Below, piece after piece: positions 39,770 to 51,800 of a DNA stretch of 64,000 nucleotides. The first letter of the stretch is position 1; each line of letters starts with the position of its first letter. A program made the position numbers and the translations under genes. The stretch lies in the NCBI GenBank assembly GCA_949128135.1, contig OX421970.1, positions 24,020,071 to 24,084,070 of the forward strand, read 5' to 3'. Below the pieces are notes generated by a model. That model was not told the origin of the DNA and did not search any database. It saw only the letters and a list, made by a program, of their open reading frames with translations. Origin of the DNA: Parasteatoda lunata (taxonomy: Eukaryota; Arthropoda; Arachnida; Araneae; Theridiidae).

Positions 39770-42700
39770 AAGATGCAAAGTTACCGAAAAATTATCTTCA
39801 TTAATAGTGAAAAATACTTCCACTAATATAACTTTTTTATTATTTAAGACATATTTTGAATAAGTTTTAACAGTAGCACTTAAATACAATTTATTGACTA
39901 GATATTTATAAAATCTTTTAGAAGTAACACTTTAATACAATTCATTGTTTAGGCATTTTGAATAATAAAGAGTGTTCCACTATTGATATATAATATTATA
40001 ATTTTTGCTAAAAACTGAATTCTAAAATATTTACACATGGGTTCCTTATAAATACTTAGGCTTGGAAAAAAAAAACTTATTAAAATCTAATGAATCACTA
40101 ATGAGAAAGGTAGGAAGAAAAATATCATAACTACTTTGTCTGCGGAAACTCTATAGCGTTACTAATTTAAGGTACTTTCGAAACTTCTATTTCCTTCGAT
40201 GATTAAACAGGTTTAAATTGTTAAGTACCCCTCATACTATGACTAGTAAGATTTCAATAGCGTTTTAGTTACACTATTAATTTTACACATTAAATATGTA
40301 TAATTGTTTTTACTTTATTTTTTGATAAGGATTCTGAAAAATGTAAATTAAGGTGGTGATAACGAAACCCCTTGTATACTATTTTGTAGATTAGATAGTA
40401 AATTTTTCAAAATTCAATGGTTCATTTAAAGTACTTTAAAAAAATATGAATGCAGAGTAGCTTATTTTCCGCTTGGATATAGATACTTAAACCATGTTTT
40501 ACTTTTTTGTTCATGAAACATAAATAACGTTAGTTCTCATTGTTCACACTTCTGGAAAGAAAATAAACATACTAACGATCTTTGTACCATCTGTGCCGCT
40601 AATGACTAAAAATCCTGAAGGAGTCCCCATTTAACCTTTATCGATCTCACATCGAGAAGCTCATATAGCGTGTCTGAACTAATTAAGCATCTGTTTATTG
40701 TGTTGCCATCACCTTCCAACAATAAATACCATCCAGAGCAGGCTATATCGTCTGCGCGCTGACAGACGAATAATTATGTACTTCAACTGCAACTTCGATT
40801 CAAGTGTCCCAAAAGAAAAGATTCAACACCTTTTTTTTTCCTTACTCTAATTCAACTATTGTTGCAGAAATGAACTTTTGAGACAAGGAAAAAAATTAGC
40901 AGCAGTCACGTTTTATTGCTATAAAAGAATGTTCTAAACAAAGATAATTATTCTTCTGATTTGTTTATTATTGAGTACGATGTGCAATTGTGTTAACAGT
41001 TAACGGCCATTTATGAGTGTTTGAATACCCTTAATTTTTTATGTGATCAGTTTGTTTGGTGGTTTAGAATTTTATGACAGCAGTTCATCTTATCATGCAC
41101 ATCACGTTCCAGATGATGGTATTGAAACTTAAAAAACAATGTCAGACAACCTCTTACGCGCTTCTATGAGTAATAATGTACTTATTTAGATAAAAAACAA
41201 TATTTCGATAATGTTACTTTGAACTTTTAACGAACGCTAATTTTTTTCTTTCACTTCGAGTTACCTTACAAAAATTTTTATTCAAAAAACTGGATTTTGT
41301 AACCCTTCTATTACCTTCAACTTTTGTTTTTTGAATCTTGTTACGATTCTCTATCAAATGGGCAACGATGTATTTCAACTGTTGTTATTTTAACAATAAG
41401 TGTGATCACGTAATTATTTTCTTAAAAAAACAACCGTTAAATGTTAAAAAAATTTCGTAAATGTTAATTAATTTGAACCTAAGAGAGTATTTTTTTTTTT
41501 TTCTTGAGTTATGTCACAAAAATTTGTGATAAAGAAATGGATTATTTGACACAAATATCTATCGAAAATCGATCATATGTTTTATCTCAGAATTAGTGTG
41601 TGTCTGTTTTAATTTAAACAGTAATTCTAAAAGAGACTGTTATTCCTTATTATAGGCATGAAAAGATTGATTTATTACTATAGCCATAGCAGAACGCGAT
41701 CATTTTAAATATTCTGCAGAAGCTGCAAAATGCTTTTTTTCCCCCCCTAATTAAAATAAAATCATCAACATGAAAATTTTGACCTAATAGAACTGCAATG
41801 ATTGCTTTTTATTAAATTTTAATTTATAAATAATACAAAGCTTTATGATAAATTTGATCTGCAAAAGCAATTTTTTTAATTCCTTTTCTGTAAGGAAATC
41901 TATAAAAAAGCTTTTAAAATTCCATCTAAAAACACTTTCACCTTTTCTAGTGATTTCTCTTAATCACTTGGAAGAATTGTCTGTATATATTCTATAATTA
42001 TTCAATGTGTATTTCATGCAAAATATACAGTTTTTTTTTTAAAAAAAATTAAGTGTAGTTGTAACTATAATGTTAAAAATTTTATTGAAACTTTTTAAGC
42101 AGGTTTTTAATTTTAATTTGATTATTTTTATCGTGTAAGTATTCATAAGAATTTTAACTTTAGAAAATATTAACAATCTCATTTTTTTAAGTTAAGGAAA
42201 AGTTTGAATTTAATAATTTTTTTTAAAAAAAAGAATACGATGGAGCCGTGGGGATTTTTTTGGACTATCACATTATACAGTTCATATCACCAAATTTTCT
42301 CCGATATTATATATTTATTTTTTTCCACATAACCCCATTGATCTATCTATTGGGGCCCATTTACAAAAATATGTGTTCATGTCCGATAGCTCATCATCTC
42401 TGATAGATTAAGTATATAGGTAGGGGGTGGAGTGGACAGTCAGACCCATTACCAAAACTTTAAAGAGGCTTTCAATCAAAATATTTCAAATTTCTGAAAT
42501 TTATAAAAAAAATAAATATGGACGTTCATATAAAACAAATATTCTAAAGATAGTTTGTTTTTCGTTCTTTACTTATTTATTTATTGAAATACAATAATAC
42601 CTTGAAATAAAATTATTTCTTTTTCTTTGTGTATTGAGATCAAGAAAAAAAAAGAATGGTATGTTTTTTTCATATTTTGTATTAGTACATCATGAACTCA

Positions 42701-43040
42701 GTAAAATGTACCTCAGCCTGACATGAATTATGTTAAACTTCTGCTTCCTTTTTAAAACTGTGCTGCTGCCATCTATCGTAACTATTTAATAACTCAATTA
42801 GATAGTACGTGTTGCACTCTTTATGTAAATCATAAACGTATTGTTTTCAATAAATATAAATATTTTGTTTTCATTTTTTCGTTAAATTAATAATATTTTA
42901 CATTTATTCATATATATAGACTTGGTTCGTTCTTTTTACCCAGTCATATTTTAATAAAAGATTTTTCAAATATTTCTCATTTATAGAAATATTCATTCTT
43001 TTTGATATAGTATTAAAATGCGTAAATTTTTCATCTTCAG
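39770..43040. other. AT-rich non-coding stretch upstream of the first visible exon
   Basis: No exon encoding a start codon plus signal peptide could be identified. A less AT-rich block at about 40,590-40,810 is a candidate conserved element. The stretch ends in a pyrimidine-rich tract and AG (TTTTTCATCTTCAG), the acceptor of the first exon found. Confidence 0.5.
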
Positions 43041-43227
43041 CATCCCAAATTTTATTGGTGGCATGTATGGAGCCAAAACTCGAAATCTCTCCCTCCCAGA
43101 GTTCCTTAACCACCCCCGCAGGCAGACCCTATGGAGTGATGTGCAGAGGCAAAGCAGAAGATGCAGATGAAGGGACGTTCACAGAAATGAAATGGATCAA
43201 CCCTCGAGGAGAAATCATTCCTTTTGG
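43041..43227 (+). CDS. Fas2: Fas2 exon: end of signal peptide and first half of Ig1
   Basis: The acceptor is TTTTTCATCTTCAG and the donor GG|GTAAGC. The frame begins one base into a codon and ends two bases into one. It reads SQILLVACMEPKLEISPSQ, then GVMCRGKA and MKW: a hydrophobic stretch followed by the first strand of Ig1. The LEI-PSQ start matches the N-terminal strand of NCAM-family Ig1, which is why I prefer this acceptor to the in-frame one at 43,100. The upstream exon with the start codon is not visible. Confidence 0.85.
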
Positions 43228-46200
43228 GTAAGCATTTTAAGCAAATTAAATAATCGTCACTTATTTTAAATTTATATATTTTTACGTTTGACTTGCGGTT
43301 TAAATGGTCTTTTCCCTAGCCATCTTGAAATTTAATTTAAAATTTTGAACTTCGTTTTCTTAGAATTTTATGCTTGACAAATTTTTGATGATTGGGTATT
43401 ATTTTATAGCATTTCCCCTTTAAAAATGATTGAAAAATAATGATTCCGTTTATTAGATCAGCAGAAATGGCGTTTGATAATATTTAGAACTTATATAGTT
43501 TTTAAACATGAAAAGCAATAAAGTTACGTATTTAATTTTTAGTCATTAATTGTACATTTATCTATTTAGAGAGTTTTCTAAACTTTACACTAATGAAAAC
43601 CAATTTGAATAATTTTCAAATATTCTTTGAAACTAAATTGTGCAAAAACTGAGATATTTATCAAAATTCGAAAAGCAATCTATTTGTAGAGAGCACACTT
43701 ATAACATCTGCCATGAGTGCACTTTGACCTTTTTTTTTTTATTAAAATATTTTCTTGAGCCGTGGTGGCTCAGGAGATAAGGCGTTCGCCTTCCAATGAG
43801 GTGAACTGGGTTCAAATCCCAGTGATGGCTGGTCAATAGCACCGATGGTGCGAACTGGCACCGATCACAGCGCTGACATAAAAATATCCTCAATGTTAGA
43901 CGAACCACAGGTTAGAGTCCCCTTACCGTTAGACTAACCGTATGAGGTTTTCCTCTCAGTGTAACGCAAATGAGGGTTAGTTCCAGCTAAAATAACTCCC
44001 CGAAGACTAATTTCTCCCAATACTTGATCCAAGAGTTTTCTTGTCTTCTGGATTGGATTAAAAATTACAAGGCTACGGATTTAAACATAAGTATTCATAA
44101 ACCCAAAAAATCGGGTCTACTGTTCAGCGACGATTATAAAATAAAAGTTACGCTAATTTGTTTGATATAAATAAAGAAAATATAATTTTTTTTTTTTTTT
44201 TTTATTTTTTTTTTTTTTTAGTCTATTTATTAGTCGAATAACTAGTTACGGGGCTGGGATAGCCTGGTCGGTAGGGCGCTGGGCCAATATCCAAGAGGTC
44301 GTGGGTTCGATCCTCGCCGGCCGAAGACTCCCCGTGTAGTAAATGGTGACTGATGCACGTTAAATCTGTCGAGTCTCAAAGTCCTCCATGTTCCCATAAC
44401 AAATCAATACCTCTGGGGGTACTGATCCAGGAGTTTCCTTGTCTTCTGGATTGGTTCAAAATTACAAGGCTACGGAGTTGAACATTAGTAGTTGTAAACC
44501 CATGAAATTGGGTCAGCTATTCAACGACGGTTATAAAATAAAATAACTAGTTACAGAACACTGACTTAAGTTTAATTATTTAGGGTTATTTTTAACTGAA
44601 GATCTGAGCCTTATTACAATGCAGCTAACTATTTCCTAAATGTTGTAAACATAACTCTTTTACTACCAATCGAAATTTCAATCACTTTTCGACCAAAATA
44701 AGCACAAATAAAACACAAAACTTAAAATCAGAAAATAGTAAAACAAAATATAGATTTTAAATTATGTTTTTGACTGAAAAGAAAAAAAAATATTCTTTTT
44801 ATCACCTAAAATATAAAAAAAAAAGTGAGTATAAATGGAAAGAAATAAAAAGAAAGAAACTTCAATAAATTATGACTTCAAAGATGATTGAATCAAGCGC
44901 AACCAAAATTACAACAATTTTCGAAAAAACTTATCAATTCACAATTAAGGTTTTTAAACTCTCTAATCTGAGTAGAAAGGCTAGAATCATAGAATAAGTT
45001 TTGATATAGAATAATATTATATGCTAAATGCAAACAATTATGAAGATATGTATTTTTATAAGCTTTATAAATTGCAAACAATAAAATAATTTTTTTAATA
45101 AAACAATAAAATAATAACAAACAATAAAATTATCACACAATAAAATAATTGTTTGTAATTGTTGTGTCATAAATTATTCTGCATTGTTTGTTTTTTTCTA
45201 AGCTGGCATTTAGTAAATTTTGAATTTATATATCATAAAATTCGTTAAGTATTTTAATTAAAATGAATTTATGTTTCTTTTCGCACTCTTATTTTTTTCT
45301 CTAATCCTCCTATAATTCTTAACATTCCTGAAAGCTTTGGAAGCTGCCCCTAAGTACGTTGCCTTCAATTAAAAACATTGGATCATAATTTCAGAAATTA
45401 AAAAAATTATTTCAAAATCATCCCAATATCTCTCGCACGTTTTCTTCACTGTATAGTATTTTTATCATCTGTTTAAAACACGTTATCGACCCAATTCTCA
45501 GACAATAATGGAATAAATATAATTATTTTGTTTTTTAATTGAATAACCTCTGAATAAAAATACCATTCAGAAGGAGTTTTATTAACTTTTATCACAGAAT
45601 AAATACTAACGCCCAACAATGTAATTAACTTAACCTTGATGGATAGTGTTCAAAGTGAATGCATGAATCAAAAGGTCTTTATTCTAATGGCATAAAGGTT
45701 AAAACTCAAGGATTTAATTAGGAACTCTTTCAACAATGCATCCAGAGTCCAGAATGAAGTTTGGCAAGTTTCGGAAGTTATAGGCGAAGTTCATTAAGAC
45801 AAGGAAAGTGCATAAGCATTGTTAAAGTAGTTAGATTAGTTCAGAGTTGTTAATTACATATAAAGTATTGATTCGATGGGAGTTAAACTGTGGAAGTTTA
45901 TTCCAAAATCACCAAAAAAAGTGAAAATTTGTTACTATAACCTTTTTTTCTTTTTTCAATTGCTAGAAAGTTCCATGCTTTTTAACGTTCATCAGTACCG
46001 GAACTGCTTAGACAGTTCATTTCGCAATCACTTATCTCACCATAGTATTATTTGACACTTTGCGGTCGAATTTCGTTGATACTCTATAGAAAATGGTCAA
46101 TATGGACACATTAGAATAAGGTACCCAGAAAGTGAATACACCATTTATGCTGTATTTAAATTATATTAAAGGTCTGCACCCCTTCCTCGCCGCCGTTCAT

Positions 46201-49022
46201 CAGCCTCGTACTTACCTTCGCAGCTCTTTTCAGCTGAATTCGCTCTCGCGTAACACATTGATAACGGGCCAGCTGTACAAGCTGGCTCGTTTTTGAGTTT
46301 AGGACTATGAATGAGTAGCATTTTAATATTGAACCAAACCCAAAAGACAAGTGAACTCCTGAATCAACCATTGGGGCAAAATAGCCTTTGAATAGGACTT
46401 TGTGGTGGAACTAATCCTCATTTGCGTGACTCAGAGCGGAAAACCACGAAAATCTGTCACGCTTAGCTCGATAACCAGGGGAATTTTATCCATGATTCGT
46501 CTTCTATCAACGATCTTTTACTTGCACACTGATTTGTGTGAGCAGAGAGCAGTCATTGACCAACCATCGCATCGAACCTGGGTCACCTCTTTGGGAGACG
46601 AGTGTTATATCTCCTTAACCGGCTCATTTTTGCCTCATTTTATAACCAGTGTTGAAAAGTAGATCCAATTTTGAGTTTACGGTTATCAATAATCAACTCT
46701 CAGTAGCCTTGTAATTTCTGTGCGTTCAAAGTCCGAGCCACCGTGGTTCATATTTGTCTCATTGTATATCCCAGGTCTTTTATACTTTATTTAAAATAAG
46801 AATCCGACATCGGCTCGCTATCACTAGCCAATCCCCCACTTTTGAATTCCATAAGCTTAAAATTTTTTAAATCGAGCTACTTAGGTTTTCTATCCGAGAA
46901 ATAACAATTTAAAAAAGTATTATTTTCCCCCATTTTATGATCCTTTTACAATATTTTTAAAGTAAATAGATCAAGAAAATTGATTCTTAAATATTCAGAA
47001 ACATACTGATGGCAGTATTGCCAATTTAAAACAAGTCTAAAATAAATTTTCTAAAGTACTGCCTTTTTTTTAATTCGTTGTTGATAATAAAAAAAATATA
47101 TCCTAATTATTGATTTTTTCTTCTTCAAAGCACTCCTGGCGTGAAAGAATTTGGTAACAGTGGCTTAAAACTGTCTTTTGTGGATCCTAAAATAGAGGAT
47201 AGCGGTGTTTACAAATGCACGGCGCTGTATAGTAATACTCAAACTATGGAGGTACAAGTGGATATAAGTTTTTTCGGTAAGTTACCATCTCATTTTAACT
47301 GCTGAACAAATTTGACAATCATTGCATTATTCAACTATTCTAATGTTATCTATAAGCTTTTTAAAATCAAAAGAAAAAAAAAAAAATCTAGCATTCCATA
47401 CAACAACATTTTATTTAAACGCGAAATTTATGCTACCAATTACATTTTCGTAAAAAAAAATTTATCAAAACCAGAATGTTCTCTATTGTTTCAGTATGCG
47501 TTTTAATGTGTGTATTAATATGCATTTGAGTGTAGAAAATATGCTCTACACTTAGTGTACTACTCAAGTGTAGAGCATATGTTCTACGTTTATAGTCGGC
47601 TATAAGATAGTTTTGAGTTCAGAAGATTATTTTTGAAATATATCTCATCTTGTACTTTTCACCAAATTCTTAAAATAATTAAAAACTACGTCATCCAAGT
47701 TACTTTTTGTTAATGGTTTTCAATTCTTACTCTAACAGATGACATACAATTTGAGGATTGTGCGGAACTCCAGAATTTAGTGGAAGGCAAAGAAGGCAGG
47801 ATTAATTGCAAGCCCCACGGTAATCCCCAACCAAGTATCAACTGGGAAAAGAACAAACAGAAAGTTAAGACCAATCGTGTTTCCATCACACCCGCCGGAA
47901 TTGTCATACCTAAAGTATCTGCTGAGGATGCTGGGATTTATACTGTGGAAGCTTTCGTTTTTGACACTGGAAGGAACAAGTACAAAAACATTACAGTTAA
48001 TGTTCTAAGTGAGTACTTACTATTTTTTTTCCTAAAGTTTGATATAAAAGGTAAACATGTTAGCAGTAATTGAAAATAATAAATACGTCTTAAACTATTG
48101 TATCTTGTTATATATAACAAGATACAATAATTTAAATGAATAACCCGCTTCTTTGCAAACATCTGCCGTCATTTTGCGATATGTTAGGCGAATTGGAAAA
48201 GTCTTCGGTATTTTCTAATCAGCCTGAAACTTTTTAGGCTTATTGCAGTGAACTTACATACCTTTAGGCTAATAAAAAATACATCATTCAGTGCTCAATT
48301 AGCCGCATTCAACTCAGGTCTAGTTTGCAATAAGCCCACGAATAGTAGATGCTTATTGTAAATTGCTCAAACGTTATTTATAGTCATGTGTTTAAGAAAA
48401 TTCAGACTGAGTAATCCTTCACATACTTGCTGATTGGATTGACATAAAGGCCAGGTTAAATGTAATAAGCCTGAAAATAACAGGCAGATTAGAATATATT
48501 ACCAATTCGATCGGCGAATTACAAGACGCATTTGCAAAAAGCTGGATTTTTTTCCCGATTTTCTAATTATAGTTAACTCTAAGAATATTATCTATATTGT
48601 AAAAGAACAGTGACTAAAATTTATGCTAATTGACCATTTTTATTGTTAACAGCACCTCCCAGAATTATTGAAATTCCTGAAGAATTTGTAGCCATCCAAG
48701 GCGAGGAATACACAATCACATGCAGAGCTGATGGATCGAACCCACTCACCTACACTTGGCTAGATCCGGTAATAAAACGCGTTTCTTGCTAAAAGCCAAC
48801 TAATATTTAATTTCTTTATATCAAAGAATGAAATAAACTAATTTTAAATAAATAAATAAAAGTGTTAATGTAAAAGAAAATTTTTAAAGAATTGCTAGTT
48901 GTTACAGTAGTACAACAAAGGATTACACCACAATTTCGAAAAGAAAAATATCGAAATTTCGGATATGTTTCGTACGTCAAAATTTGTTTAACATATTTTT
49001 GTCAAGCATTCTTTTAAAAGAA

Positions 49023-49053
<31 letters not shown>

Positions 49054-51738
49054 CAAGTGGTGGCACAAGTGTTTTATTATTAAGTGAACCTTTTCAGAAG
49101 TAATATAGTTCTTTATATCTTATTATATTAATTATTTAAATATTTATATTTGGATATGAAGCCGAAAAACGTTGCATTCTAAAAAATTTAAATAGTAGAT
49201 AACACACACAAAAAAACAAAAAAAACAAAATTATCACTTTTTTCAGATATAGACCACTTTTTTATGAAAGGCAATAATAAGTTTAAAATTATTTTCAAAT
49301 TAGAGTGTGAATAATAATTTCTTAGTAATAGGATCTATAATAGACCGTTTGCGAATTCTATTACTAATATTAAATTTTACTTCTTTTAAAAAATGTACAT
49401 TTTGATAGCAATTAGATACCGACAAGAGACGTCGTCGTGGGTAAGGATCCTGATAGATTATTGAAACGTGGTATTTGTTTTTGTTATCAGCTGTACTGTC
49501 CCTTCTATTTTGAGTAAGCCTAGCCCAACAAATAAAAATTGCCTTAAGTGACACATTCTATATTCTTTGACAAAGAAAGATTTGGTTTATATCGCAACAC
49601 AAAGACAGGATCAAAGCCATAAACAACAAAACCAACTAATTATACTACAAAGTTGCCAGATACACATAACAAAAATAATCAAGGTTACAATAAAATATAT
49701 AAACAAATAATAAATCTAGGTTAAATAAAGAACATAGATGAGATTTAACAAATTCTATATGCGATTCGGCGTTGTATTTAAATAACTTCTAGTTAATTAA
49801 CTTTCTAACTTATGTGAAAAAACTTAGCTCGACTTAAGTCAGGAATATACAAAATATTAACACTCTATCTTGTTTATAAACAGTATACTGATTCACAACC
49901 ATCTGAGGTCATAGTTCAGATGGTTGTGTATCAGTATACTTCTCGACTTGAGAATATCCCATTACAGCAACAGCTGTAAAGTTGATTAAAGTTTAAAAAC
50001 TTTAATACATTTTTCACACAAAATATGAATGCACAACTTCCCTATACATTTACATTAAAGAGTCGAAAGCCAATTGTTACAATTATCGTTTTACAGATTA
50101 CTATTTTCATTACAGCAACTGCGAGATTTGAGTACAGTCGAAGGTTTTAGAGTAAATGAAGGAATGTTGACCATTTTACGAGTTGACAGACACGCCGGTG
50201 GAGAATACAAATGTAAAGTCAAAAATCCTGCTGACGAAGATGAGGCATCTGTGGTTTTAACTGTACAAGGTATAAGCTTTGAAAAATGTATTCATAGCCT
50301 GTTTAATATAGTGTTAAATGTCCATTGCTTAAATTGTTTCGAGTTCTGCGTCTATTATATAAAGTGTTTTATGTCTATTTTAAATCTTATGCATTTATAT
50401 AGTACATTTTTATACCTATTTTATTTTTTTCAACTCTACTTCACAAGGTGTCTCAAAAATGAGAAACGATTGAGAACGATTTGAAAAAAATTAATTGAAA
50501 AAGAGGGAGGCTATGTACGGAATGCAAGGTTCGTTGCGTTCTGCTTAGGAAGTTAAAGAATTTATCCATACAAAATTTCATAGTTCGCCAACAGGCGATG
50601 TTGCTAATTTTTTCTCGTTTTACATCGGGGGGGGGGGAGACGTAATATTAAACTATTTACTCTTTAGTAAATATTTTTCATAACTACCCCTTAGATATAA
50701 TTGTTTTTAATTTCAAAATTACATTTTTTAAAAGTATGCAGTTTTTAGATTTTTTTTTTAAATTTTATTACATATTTAAGTAGATCCCTTTCTTCAAAAG
50801 ATTTTATGATTTTGTTTTAAATCAGTGATTATATTTTTACACTCATCGCATGCAGGAATCGCTTTTTTAAAATAAGGAAAATTGAAATAAATCTCACTGC
50901 GCAATAATTTTTTATAAGTTATACAGGGCTTATTTTTTAAAGAAAATTGGCAAAAATTGGTCAGTTATTTCATTCAAACAAGTGTTATTGATTTTTTTAA
51001 ATAGACATTACTAATTATTCTAATTCTTTCTTAATTATCACAGTTCGACCTAGTATTGTGCAACTTGATAATCTGACCAAAGAGGAGGGAAAAGTGGCGA
51101 CAATAGAATGTAAAGCTGACGGTGTTCCAGTGCCATCTTTGACAATCAGGAAAGACAATGCTTATCATCCTTTGCAAGATGGAGAAGTAAATATAACAAT
51201 TTTAGAATCAAAGATATTTTTATATCTTTTTTTTTGGGGGGGGGGGAGAGATATTTTATAGTTTTTTAATTTTCATTCGGGTATATTTATTTGCTAAAAC
51301 ATTACCATAGCCTCTTGTAAATTGAAAATCAATGGCCAAAATTAGAAAAAAATTCATTGGATGTTACAAAAATCCAAATTTTTTGTAAATCTCAGGGTCT
51401 TTGTGATATTTATAATTTCAGTGACATCAAGTACATAAATTATTTTATTTCACATAGTTTTATACATAATTTTTTCCTGGCTTTTAATATTTATCATTCA
51501 GAAATCTCTTGAACCAGAAACTTAATAGAGTATAATTATATTATTAGTGTTTACAACTAAGCTTTATAATAATATGCGCTTAAAATGTGTCTAGGTGAAC
51601 AGTTATTAAAAAAATATTTAAAGAACCATACTTCATGTTCTCCAATGTCTTGGGGACAGGAACTCTTTGTAGCTTGAGCTCTGTGTATACAGTCTATTAG
51701 TTAATATGAATTGGAAATATTTCTTTTAATGTTTCAAA

Positions 51739-51800
<62 letters not shown>

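Larger units (their letters stand above)
43228..47130 (+). other. Intron with SINE insertions
   Basis: A 3.9-kb GT-AG intron, phase 2, splitting Ig1. It contains two family-A related SINEs on the plus strand, two on the minus strand (listed separately) and otherwise AT-rich DNA. Confidence 0.85.

Noticed and set aside
43100..43227. Alternative acceptor CTCCCTCCCAG at 43,098-43,099 as the start of the first Fas2 exon
   Set aside because: It is in frame, but it would drop the LEI-PSQ strand that matches the N-terminus of NCAM-family Ig1. The acceptor at 43,041 also gives the phase 1 entry usual for Ig genes.
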